Source of the DNA: Deltaproteobacteria bacterium
GTDB taxonomy: Bacteria; Desulfobacterota; SM23-61
DNA: 6,926 bases
Direction of reading: 5' to 3'
Assembly: GCA_016234425.1 (NCBI GenBank)
Contig: JACRCA010000077.1
Span: forward strand, 1-6,926
A model generated the notes under the pieces. It worked only from the letters and a program-made list of their open reading frames with translations. It did not search any database and was not told the DNA's origin. Both the position numbers and the translations under genes were made by a program. Shown in pieces: positions 1 through 6,031 of this stretch (position 1 is its first letter; every line of letters begins with the position of its first letter).

Positions 1-1
1 A

Positions 2-430
2 ATGTACGCCGCGGAAGTGATCGAAAAAAACTTCAACCCCGAAGAGCGGGAACGCCTCCGGAAGAACCTGGTAACCACGCTGGAGAGTTGTGAAAAGACT
101 GCCAATGCGATTTCCCTCAAAGTCGTGGATGCAGTGATCGGTTGGGAGGTCTTCGCGCACTGGGATCCAGAGCGGATTGAGACAATTTTTCTGAAACCAG
201 AAGAGGTGCCACGGATTGGGTATATTCCGGCTGCCGTCTCCACTTTCGCCAATGACCGGCCTCTGGCAGAGCGGCTTGTCGTTTTTCTGGTTTCCTCGGA
301 AGCAAAGACGATTTTTAGAAAATATGGATATCTGATGAGCCTGCAGGAAGCAAGAAAATATGTTCTCCCCGGCACTCCCGTGGGCGGCGAATACTCCCTT
401 CCAAATGCCTGGAAGAGAAAAAAGAGATAA
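2..430 (+). CDS. modA: molybdate/tungstate ABC transporter substrate-binding protein, C-terminal part (5' end outside window)
   Basis: This is the C-terminal part of a periplasmic (or lipid-anchored) oxyanion-binding protein, which captures molybdate or tungstate and delivers it to a ModB-type permease. The 142 visible residues look like the second lobe of a type II solute-binding protein: a DAVIGWEVF segment (about 43-51) that would face the ligand cleft, then a strand with IGYIPAAVSTFAND (about 72-85) and a helix ending in AKTIFRKYGYL (about 101-111). Full ModA proteins have about 250 residues, so roughly the first 100 are missing, with the signal peptide. The frame is open to the window edge, so the ATG at position 2 is probably an internal methionine. 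The tail is basic (WKRKKR). The modB and modC genes that follow support the assignment. Molybdate versus tungstate (Mod, Wtp or Tup type) cannot be decided from this fragment. Confidence 0.82.
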   Translation: MYAAEVIEKNFNPEERERLRKNLVTTLESCEKTANAISLKVVDAVIGWEVFAHWDPERIETIFLKPEEVPRIGYIPAAVSTFANDRPLAERLVVFLVSSEAKTIFRKYGYLMSLQEARKYVLPGTPVGGEYSLPNAWKRKKR

Positions 431-556
431 ATAGTAAATGGGAGATAGGGAGATGAGGAGATGGGGAGAAATGACTTGAGGATGGGAAAAGTAAATCTTG
501 ATTTTTGGATTTTAAACTTGGACCCTCGACCCCTTGAACCCTGAAGGTGGTGGGAA
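431..556. repeat. modA-modB spacer made of degenerate 7-8 nt tandem repeats
   Basis: This 126-nt spacer contains two tracts of short degenerate tandem repeats. The first, at 440-469, reads GGGAGAT, AGGGAGAT, GAGGAGAT, GGGGAGA. The second, at 498-541, reads TTGATTT, TTGGATT, TTAAACT, TGGACCC, TCGACCC, CTTGAACCC. A ribosome binding site for modB (AAGGTGG, 544-550) follows directly. I see no convincing promoter or hairpin terminator here. A gap this long is unusual inside a modABC operon, given that modB and modC overlap. Confidence 0.6.
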
Positions 557-1333
557 ATGAATTTTAGGAAAACAACAGTTTATGCGGCATTGGTGCTTTT
601 CCTTTTTTATGCAGTTCTTATCCTCTCCTTGCTGACCTTCTTCGAGGGCAAAGGTTTCTGGGAGGTTCTCCGCGCCCCGGACACACTTTTTTCCATCCGA
701 TTGAGCTTGCTGGCCGCAACCCTGGCCATGCTCCTGGCTGTAGCCCTCGGCCTGCCGGCAGCCTATGCCCTCTCCCGGGCGAGCTTTCCAGGGAAAAAAT
801 TGGTGGACACTTTTTTGGAGTTACCGATGATCATGTCTCCTATCGCTCTGGGGGCGGCTCTGCTCATTTTTTTCAACACACCATTCGGTACGATCATCCA
901 GGAGAAGGGAATTCTTTTCGTCTTCGAATTCCCCGGGATCGTCCTGGCGCAGTTCGCCACCATCGCCGGGCTGGCGACTCGGCTGATGAAGACAGCTTTA
1001 GATGAAATCTCCCCTCGCTACGAAGCCGTGGCCCGCTCTCTGGGCTCAAGCGCCTGGGGAGCTTTCTGGAAGATTACTTTTCCTTTGGCCTTTCGGGGGC
1101 TGATCAGCGCGATGATCCTCTGCTGGGCTAAAGCTGTGGGTGAATTCGGGGCCACTGTAACCCTGGCAGGAACCATGGCCTTCAAGACAGAGACCATGCC
1201 CATCGCTATCTTCATGGCCCTGGCCTCGGCAGATATCCGCAAAACCATCATCTTAATTCTGATCCTGGCCGGCATCGGGCTCACCGCCCTTTATGCCGTG
1301 CGCTTTGCGGCAAAGACGCCACAAATCTTATGA
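557..1333 (+). CDS. modB: molybdate/tungstate ABC transporter permease (ModB family)
   Basis: This encodes the inner-membrane permease of the oxyanion importer. The 258 residues contain about six hydrophobic segments, near residues 8-29, 47-72, 88-106, 119-141, 180-200 and 229-248, as expected for the BPD_transp_1 fold. The cytoplasmic EAA loop that docks on the ATPase is clear at 156-179, with EAVARSLG followed by WKITFPL. The next segment, AKAVGEFGATVTLAG (191-205), is typical of ModB, CysT and CysW permeases. E. coli ModB has 229 residues, so this protein is slightly longer, mainly at the N-terminus. The start is supported by AAGGTGG at 544-550, six nt before the ATG. The stop codon overlaps the modC start (ATGA, 1330-1333), indicating translational coupling. 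Family membership is very secure; the exact oxyanion is inferred from the neighbouring genes. Confidence 0.92.
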   Translation: MNFRKTTVYAALVLFLFYAVLILSLLTFFEGKGFWEVLRAPDTLFSIRLSLLAATLAMLLAVALGLPAAYALSRASFPGKKLVDTFLELPMIMSPIALGAALLIFFNTPFGTIIQEKGILFVFEFPGIVLAQFATIAGLATRLMKTALDEISPRYEAVARSLGSSAWGAFWKITFPLAFRGLISAMILCWAKAVGEFGATVTLAGTMAFKTETMPIAIFMALASADIRKTIILILILAGIGLTALYAVRFAAKTPQIL

Positions 1334-2427
1334 TCGAAATCCAGGGACTGAATCTCATGCTGGGAAGCTTCCGAATCGAGAATCTGGATCTCATCCTGCA
1401 AGAGGGAGTTTTTAACGTCCTGCTGGGACCTACAGGAAGCGGTAAGACCTTGATCTTAGAGTCGATCATCGGCCTTAGGAGTTTCCAGAGTGGGAAAATT
1501 CTTATTGGAGGAAAAGAAATCCAGAACCTGTCTCCTGAAAAAAGGGGAATCTCCTATGTTCCCCAGGACTTGGCCCTCTTCCCTCATCTTACTGTGCGGG
1601 AAAATATTCTCTACGGCCTGCGGGCCCAAAAGAAGTCTTTCGGGGTAAACGAAAATCCTCTGGACCGACTGATCGATGTCTTGAAAATCAAGCATCTACT
1701 TGATCGTTACCCCCAAGGGCTGAGTGGAGGTGAAAAGCAACGCGTTGCCCTGGGGCGTGCCCTGGCTCCCTCTCCCCGGTTGCTTCTTTTAGATGAGCCC
1801 TTAGCTGCCCTGGACCCGGCCTTGAAAGCCGAAATCCAGCAACTCCTCATCTCCCTGCATTATTCCCTTAAGTTCACGGCCCTGCACGTAACCCATGATC
1901 TGGAAGAAGCCTACCTCTTGGGGGATAGGATCACTGTGCTCATCGAAGGAAGAACGGAGCAAAGCGGAAAGCGGCAGGATGTTTTCCTCCGGCCGCATAC
2001 AGTGAAGGTAGCCCAGTTTCTTGATCTGCGAAACCTCTTCCCCGAGAAAGTACTGGAAGTAGAAAGAGGCGGAAAATTAATCACGGTCAGTTTTTGGGGA
2101 AGGGAAATCAATCTTCCTTCTGAACATGCAGCGAGGCGCCTTTCTCCGGGAGAGGATGTTATTCTTTATCTCCGTCCCGAGGAGGTGATGATTCTTCGGG
2201 AAAGGAAGCCGATCAAGGAATCCCTTCGCCAAAATATTCTCGCAGGAGAAGTAGTCAGAATTCTTGATAGGGGAACGCATCGCTGGGTCTCATTCCGACC
2301 CCATCGGATGGAGGTTCACCTGGAAATCAACCTGCCCAATTATGTTTTCAGGAATCTAGCCATTCAAGAGGGCCAGGAAATCCGCGTAGCCATGAGAAGA
2401 GAGTCCTTCTGGGTAATCCCTGTTTGA
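1330..2427 (+). CDS. modC: molybdate/tungstate ABC transporter ATP-binding protein (ModC family)
   Basis: This is the cytoplasmic ATPase that powers the ModB permease. It has 365 residues, close to E. coli ModC (352). All ABC motifs are intact: Walker A GPTGSGKT (33-40), Q-loop glutamine 79 in YVPQDLALFPH, signature LSGGE (131-135), Walker B LLLLDEP (151-157), D-loop AALD (159-162) and switch histidine 189 in VTHDLEEAYLLGD. Residues from about 230 onward form the C-terminal regulatory region. The last 65 or so (AGEVVRILDRGTHRW to the C-terminus) look like a TOBE domain, the type that in ModC-like proteins can bind the oxyanion and inhibit transport. The start overlaps the modB stop by 4 nt. 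The ATPase core alone resembles CysA and PotA, so the Mod/Wtp call rests on the TOBE-like tail and the neighbours. Confidence 0.9.
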   Translation: MIEIQGLNLMLGSFRIENLDLILQEGVFNVLLGPTGSGKTLILESIIGLRSFQSGKILIGGKEIQNLSPEKRGISYVPQDLALFPHLTVRENILYGLRAQKKSFGVNENPLDRLIDVLKIKHLLDRYPQGLSGGEKQRVALGRALAPSPRLLLLDEPLAALDPALKAEIQQLLISLHYSLKFTALHVTHDLEEAYLLGDRITVLIEGRTEQSGKRQDVFLRPHTVKVAQFLDLRNLFPEKVLEVERGGKLITVSFWGREINLPSEHAARRLSPGEDVILYLRPEEVMILRERKPIKESLRQNILAGEVVRILDRGTHRWVSFRPHRMEVHLEINLPNYVFRNLAIQEGQEIRVAMRRESFWVIPV

Positions 2428-2434
2428 GGGAATA

Positions 2435-2466
2435 AGGGGATGGGGAGGTAGGGAGATGGGGAGAAA
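2435..2466 (+). repeat. purine-rich 7-8 nt tandem repeat with a G-quadruplex motif after modC
   Basis: Eight nt after the modC stop codon begins a degenerate tandem repeat: AGGGGAT, GGGGAGGT, AGGGAGAT, GGGGAGA. It contains four runs of three or more G (2436-2439, 2442-2445, 2451-2453, 2458-2461) with loops of 2, 5 and 4 nt. That satisfies the usual G3+N1-7 quadruplex pattern on the coding strand, and a further GGG lies at 2428-2430. The same repeat family occurs after modA. No hairpin terminator with a T-run is seen after modC. Confidence 0.55.
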
Positions 2467-2642
2467 AGAGGAATAACGTGTTTCCTGAAACGCAGAGATA
2501 GAGTATAATCCTTACTGAATCTCTTCCTTTCATCAGATAGGTGAATTTTTTATAAAGTCAAAAAAAGTCATGGGCAATGGGAATTTGGGGATGAAGCTCG
2601 GCCAAACACCGAAGGCCTTTGTGGCGAGAGGTGATAAACAAT

Positions 2643-2900
2643 ATGGAACTGGATAAAATTGAGGAAGCAATGAAAAAGGTGGTCGAGTCATTGGACAGAG
2701 GAATTCGATTGGAAGCCGTCCTGGAAGATAGGAATGAATATCGGGTTATACTGTCAAAGGGAAATCATTCTGACCGGGCTACCCTCTCTCGCGAACTCTT
2801 AGGGGATTTTTTGGAAGGAGGAAAAGGTGGGCAGGAGGTGAGAAAGGCCATCGGTAAAGTCATAAGTAAGCTTAACCTCACCGCCCGCAAAAGAAGATGA
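2643..2900 (+). CDS. hypothetical small protein, about 85 aa
   Basis: I do not recognise this protein. The preferred start is the ATG at 2643, because AGAGGTGA (2627-2634) is a good ribosome binding site 8 nt upstream. An in-frame TTG at 2619 would add 8 residues but would place that site inside the gene. The 85-residue product is rich in charged residues and has no cysteine, no signal peptide and no membrane segment, so it is probably cytoplasmic. Residues 1-20 (MELDKIEEAMKKVVESLDRG) look helical. About 22-45 look like a strand pair (RLEAVLEDR, then EYRVILSKG). Two further likely helices follow (RELLGDFL; EVRKAIGKVISKLN), and the tail is basic (TARKRR). It sits alone between modC and oppD with spacers on both sides, so the neighbours do not suggest a role. 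It is probably a real gene, given its binding site, its coding-like composition and the lack of a better frame. Confidence 0.6.
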   Translation: MELDKIEEAMKKVVESLDRGIRLEAVLEDRNEYRVILSKGNHSDRATLSRELLGDFLEGGKGGQEVRKAIGKVISKLNLTARKRR

Positions 2901-2907
2901 AGGCCAT

Positions 2908-2936
2908 TTGACAAAATCGGAAAGCTAAGGTATTTA
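2908..2936 (+). promoter_or_regulatory. candidate sigma70-type promoter for oppDF
   Basis: A perfect -35 hexamer TTGACA (2908-2913) is followed after 17 nt by TATTTA (2931-2936), a mediocre -10 match (3 of 6) in an AT-rich stretch. Transcription would begin near 2943, giving a leader of about 50 nt before the oppD ATG at 2996. The location just after the small gene and before oppD fits the start of a new transcription unit. The weak -10 is the main doubt. Confidence 0.4.
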
Positions 2937-2995
2937 TTAAATTTCTGAGATTCTTCTACAGTCCGGCGTTAGTATGTTTTCTGGGGAATTAGAAA

Positions 2996-3979
2996 ATGGT
3001 TGGCGAAAATAGTTATCTTCTGAAAATTCGCAACCTGCATACCTACTTCTTCACGGATGAAGGCGTGGCCAAGGCCGTTGATGGCGTAGATTTGGAATTA
3101 GAAGAAGGCGGAACCTTGGGTCTTGTAGGGGAATCCGGATGTGGTAAGACCGTAACGGCTCTATCCATCATGCGGCTTATCCCCGAACCCCCCGGCAAGA
3201 TTACCACTGGGCAAATCTTCTTTGATGGCACAGACCTGCTCACCCTTTCCGAGGCCGAAATGCGCAAGATCCGGGGCCGCTCCATCTCCATGATCTTCCA
3301 GGAGCCCATGACTTCGCTGAACCCGGTCTTCCAGATCGGCGACCAGATCTCCGAGGTGCTGCGGTTACATGAGGGGATGTCCCGAAAAAATGCGTGGAAC
3401 CGTTCCGTCGAGATGCTCAGGATGGTAGGTATTCCTTCCCCCGAGCGCCGGGTCTTCGAATATCCGCACCAGTTGAGTGGGGGAATGCGTCAGCGCGCCA
3501 TGATTGCCATGGCCTTAGCCTGCAGTCCCAAGCTGATGATCGCTGATGAACCCACCACAGCACTGGACGTAACCATCCAGGCCCAGATTTTAGAGTTGAT
3601 CAATCACCTACAAAAAGGGAAGGGGATGTCCGTCATCTTGATTACCCATAATTTAGGAGTGATCGCCGAGACTGCCCGGAAAGTAGCGGTCATGTATGCC
3701 GGGCGAATCGTTGAGTACACAGACGTGCGTCCCATTTTTGCCAGCCCGAAGCATCCTTACACTCAGGGTTTGCTGAACTCGATCCCCAGGCTGGATGAGG
3801 ACCACACCGGGAAGGAAAGGCTGGAAGCTATCCCCGGTTTGGTTCCCTCTCTTCTGGAGCTTCCCAAAGGATGCAAGTTTTCGAATCGTTGTAAATACGT
3901 CTTTGATCGATGTGGAGAAGAACCCACCTTGATCGAAACGGGCCCGGGGCACCATGTCCGCTGCTGGCTGTATGAATAA
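2996..3979 (+). CDS. oppD: peptide/nickel-type ABC transporter ATP-binding protein (OppD/DppD family)
   Basis: This is one of two cytoplasmic ATPases that drive an oligopeptide/dipeptide-type importer. It has 327 residues, the usual length. The motifs are Walker A GESGCGKT (45-52), Q-loop glutamine 102 in MIFQEPMTSLNP, signature LSGGM (160-164, the OppD/DppD form), Walker B LMIADEP (180-186), D-loop TALD (188-191) and switch histidine 218. The residue after that histidine is asparagine (THNLGVI), where aspartate is more common. The C-terminal extension has the HPYTQGLL segment (253-260) and cysteines 293, 299, 306 and 323, the pattern that binds a [4Fe-4S] cluster in a characterised DppD. The start has GGGGAA (2983-2988) seven nt upstream. 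oppF follows after 49 nt. The transported substrate (peptide, nickel or other) cannot be read from an ATPase, and opp versus dpp naming is arbitrary. Confidence 0.9.
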   Translation: MVGENSYLLKIRNLHTYFFTDEGVAKAVDGVDLELEEGGTLGLVGESGCGKTVTALSIMRLIPEPPGKITTGQIFFDGTDLLTLSEAEMRKIRGRSISMIFQEPMTSLNPVFQIGDQISEVLRLHEGMSRKNAWNRSVEMLRMVGIPSPERRVFEYPHQLSGGMRQRAMIAMALACSPKLMIADEPTTALDVTIQAQILELINHLQKGKGMSVILITHNLGVIAETARKVAVMYAGRIVEYTDVRPIFASPKHPYTQGLLNSIPRLDEDHTGKERLEAIPGLVPSLLELPKGCKFSNRCKYVFDRCGEEPTLIETGPGHHVRCWLYE

Positions 3980-3985
3980 AGCAGC

Positions 3986-4013
3986 TATCAGCGTTCAGCA
4001 ATCAGCTATAAGG
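3986..4013 (+). repeat. heptad tandem repeat in the oppD-oppF spacer
   Basis: Four consecutive 7-nt units read TATCAGC, GTTCAGC, AATCAGC, TATAAGG. The first three share TCAGC, and the fourth is degenerate and contains the AGGAAA (4011-4016) that probably serves as the weak ribosome binding site of oppF, 12 nt before its ATG. The block fills most of the 49-nt spacer between oppD and oppF. No hairpin terminator is apparent, so the two genes can be co-transcribed. Confidence 0.55.
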
Positions 4014-4028
4014 AAAAAAATAGACTAA

Positions 4029-5012
4029 ATGAACGCGAACGGTAACCTCGTCGAAGTCAGAAACTTAAAAAAATTCTTTCCCGTGCATACTCATTTTTTT
4101 TCCCGGGCAAAAACTTTCGTCCAGGCCGTGGGGGGAGTCAATCTGTCCATCCGGCGGGGAGAAACCCTGGGTTTAGTAGGTGAGTCTGGGTGTGGAAAGT
4201 CCACTCTGGGCCGTCTGATTCTGCGCCTGGAAGAACCCACCGAAGGGCAAATTTTTTTCGAGGACGAAGACATTCTTCGGTACGACTCTCAACAGCTGCG
4301 CCTGCTGCGGCGACAAATGCAGATTATTTTCCAGGACCCTTATTCTTCTTTAAATCCCAGGAAAACCGTAGGTTCGATCATCGGGGAACCTCTCATCATC
4401 CATAGAATCGGGACTAAAAAAGAGCGAGAAGAACGGGTCTTAAAGCTGCTGGAGGTCGTCGGACTGAGGCCGGAGCACCTCAACCGTTATCCTCATGAAT
4501 TTAGCGGCGGTCAGCGGCAACGCATCGGCATCGCCAGGGCCTTAGCTTTAAACCCCAAGTTGATCATCGCGGATGAGCCAGTCTCCGCCCTGGACGTTTC
4601 TATCCAAGCTCAAGTGTTGAACCTTTTGGAAGACCTGCAAGAGGAATTTCACCTGACCTATCTTTTCATCGCTCATGACCTCCACGTGGTGGAACATATA
4701 AGCGACCGGGTAGCTGTGATGCACCTGGGGCGCATCGCGGAACTGGCCCAAAGCGAAGAGCTTTACCGCAATCCCAAACACCCCTACACTCAGGCTTTGC
4801 TCTCAGCCAACCCCGTCCCGGATCCAACTCTCGAACGCAAACGGATCATCCTTCAAGGGGAAGTGCCCAGCCCGATCAATCCGCCCTCGGGATGCAACTT
4901 CCACACTCGTTGTCCTTATAAGTTTGACCCCTGCCCCAAGGAAGTACCCCAGTTCAAGGAAATCGAGCCCAACCACTGGGTGGCCTGTTACCTGTACGGC
5001 CCGAATGAATAA
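4029..5012 (+). CDS. oppF: peptide/nickel-type ABC transporter ATP-binding protein (OppF/DppF family)
   Basis: This is the second ATPase of the peptide-type importer, expected to pair with the preceding OppD as a heterodimer. It has 327 residues. Visible motifs are Walker A GESGCGKS (51-58), Q-loop glutamine 102 in IIFQDPYSSLNPR (characteristic of OppF/DppF), signature FSGGQ (158-162), Walker B LIIADEP (178-184), D-loop SALD (186-189) and switch histidine 216 in IAHDLHVVEHISD. The C-terminal extension has HPYTQALLSANPVPDP (251-266) and cysteines 289, 295, 302 and 320, matching the four-cysteine pattern of the partner. The N-terminus has the FFPV insertion usual for OppF. Permease and binding-protein genes normally accompany these ATPases but are absent here on both sides as far as the window shows. 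The ribosome binding site is weak (AGGAAA, 4011-4016). Confidence 0.92.
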   Translation: MNANGNLVEVRNLKKFFPVHTHFFSRAKTFVQAVGGVNLSIRRGETLGLVGESGCGKSTLGRLILRLEEPTEGQIFFEDEDILRYDSQQLRLLRRQMQIIFQDPYSSLNPRKTVGSIIGEPLIIHRIGTKKEREERVLKLLEVVGLRPEHLNRYPHEFSGGQRQRIGIARALALNPKLIIADEPVSALDVSIQAQVLNLLEDLQEEFHLTYLFIAHDLHVVEHISDRVAVMHLGRIAELAQSEELYRNPKHPYTQALLSANPVPDPTLERKRIILQGEVPSPINPPSGCNFHTRCPYKFDPCPKEVPQFKEIEPNHWVACYLYGPNE

Positions 5013-5022
5013 AGAATATTTA

Positions 5023-5241
5023 CCACAGAGGGCACCGAGAACACAGAGAAGAAAAATTTTTAAATCCGAAATTCGAATATTGAATGCCGCCTCAGGCGGG
5101 ACGAAACAAATCCAAAATCCTAAAATCGAAACCTCAAAGTCACTGAAAGGCTACATCTTCAAGTTTGAACATTTATATTTGTTTAGGATTTCGTGCTTGG
5201 GATTTAAAATTCATTCTCGGTGACCTCTGTGCTCTCTGTGG
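5023..5241. repeat. 219-bp non-coding element with 26-nt imperfect terminal inverted repeats
   Basis: The 253-nt gap between oppF and pxpA is almost filled by this element. Its left end (5023-5048, beginning CCACAGAGGGCACC) and the reverse complement of its right end (5216-5241) match at 21 of 26 positions without gaps. Pairing resumes just inside, between AATTTTTAAATCC (5055-5067) and GGATTTAAAATT (5200-5211). The interior holds a short GC palindrome, CCGCCT-C-AGGCGG (5087-5099), and heptads AAATCCA, AAATCCT, AAAATCG (5108-5128). It has no credible coding capacity. It resembles a MITE-like or other small dispersed repeat, or a large imperfect RNA hairpin. I see no clear target-site duplication. 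The pxpA ribosome binding site lies just outside it. Confidence 0.6.
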
Positions 5242-5254
5242 CTAAAGAATCAGT

Positions 5255-5260
5255 AGGAGG
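5255..5260 (+). promoter_or_regulatory. strong ribosome binding site of pxpA
   Basis: A perfect AGGAGG lies five nt before the pxpA ATG. It fixes the start and is the strongest Shine-Dalgarno site in the window, in contrast with pxpB and pxpC, which have poor or no sites. Confidence 0.8.
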
Positions 5261-5265
5261 AATTT

Positions 5266-6030
5266 ATGCCCACCCGAATCGACCTTAACTGCGACATGGG
5301 AGAAAGTTTCGGCGTGTACAAATTGGGACGGGATAAAGAAGTCATGGATTACATCTCCTCGGCCAACATCGCCTGTGGCTGGCATGCGGGGGACCCGCTC
5401 GTCATGGAGGAGACCGTTCGCCTGGCCAAAGAGAAGGGCGTTGCGGTGGGCGCTCATCCCGGTTACCCAGACCTCCTGGGATTTGGCAGGAGGCGCATGG
5501 ACCTCAGCCCTTCAGAGATGGAAGCCTACCTTCTCTACCAGATGGGGGCCCTTTCTGCTTTCGCCAAGGCCTACGGTTTGCAGTTACAGCATGTTAAAGC
5601 CCACGGGGCCCTGGGGAACCTGGCCTTCGTGGACTTAGAAACTTCTAAAACCATTGCCCGCGCCGCAGCCCGCTTCAGCAAAGAAATCGTCTTCGTGGCT
5701 TTGGCCGGGTCGGTAATGGTCCAGGCTGCCAAAGAGGTCGGAGTTCGTTACGTGGAAGAGGTTTACGCCGATCGGGTTTACAACCCTGATGGTACTCTCC
5801 AGTCGCGCAAAATCGCGGGCTCTGTCATCCACGACCCAGAAAAGGCGGCCAAGCAGGCCTTGACCATCGTTCAAGAAGGGTACGTGGTTGCCCATGATGG
5901 GACAAAAGTAAAGGTAAAGCCAGACACCCTTTGCGTTCACGGCGACACGCCCGGCGCCATCGCCATTCTGCAAAAAATAAGGGAAGAGCTCAAGAAGGCC
6001 TCTATCGCCGTTAAACCCATGGGGCAGTGA
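5266..6030 (+). CDS. pxpA: 5-oxoprolinase subunit A (LamB/YcsF family)
   Basis: PxpA is the LamB/YcsF-family subunit of the bacterial 5-oxoprolinase, which with PxpB and PxpC hydrolyses 5-oxo-L-proline to L-glutamate using ATP in the cytoplasm. The 254 residues match the family length (E. coli 244). The conserved blocks are all present: IDLNCDMGE (5-13), SANIACGWHAGDP (32-44), VGAHPGYPD (61-69), a QMGAL segment (92-96), HVKAHGALGN (109-118), ALAGS (145-149), VEEVYADRVYNPDGTL (163-178) and VHGDTPGA (224-231). The usual VKPHGALYN block here reads VKAHGALGN, with proline 112 and the tyrosine replaced. The start is fixed by AGGAGG at 5255-5260. pxpB begins one nt after the stop, so the two are surely co-translated. 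The family identity is very secure; activity with 5-oxoproline is inferred from the intact pxpAB(C) set. Confidence 0.95.
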   Translation: MPTRIDLNCDMGESFGVYKLGRDKEVMDYISSANIACGWHAGDPLVMEETVRLAKEKGVAVGAHPGYPDLLGFGRRRMDLSPSEMEAYLLYQMGALSAFAKAYGLQLQHVKAHGALGNLAFVDLETSKTIARAAARFSKEIVFVALAGSVMVQAAKEVGVRYVEEVYADRVYNPDGTLQSRKIAGSVIHDPEKAAKQALTIVQEGYVVAHDGTKVKVKPDTLCVHGDTPGAIAILQKIREELKKASIAVKPMGQ

Positions 6031-6031
6031 A

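Noticed and set aside
2348..2533. Minus-strand open frame across the modC end and purine repeat
   Set aside because: It is mostly the complement of modC and the GGGAGAT tract (giving a proline/serine-rich product), with no homology and no start signal.
2598..2618. GGCC...GGCC hairpin before the small gene, as a terminator for modC
   Set aside because: The stem is only 4 bp with a 10-nt loop and is followed by just three T residues, then the ribosome binding site of the next gene.
3981..4013. CRISPR-like repeat between oppD and oppF
   Set aside because: The units are contiguous 7-nt degenerate copies without spacers, so this is a microsatellite-like tract and not a CRISPR array.
5165..5193. 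Possible promoter for pxpA using TTGAAC (5165-5170) or TATATT (5174-5179)
   Set aside because: Neither hexamer has a partner at 16-18 nt; the AT-richness belongs to the repeat element. pxpA may have a promoter here, but the sequence does not show it.
4924..5223. Plus-strand open frame of about 99 codons overlapping the oppF end and the following spacer
   Set aside because: It is out of frame with oppF and then runs through the inverted-repeat element; the translation is repeat-derived and low in complexity.
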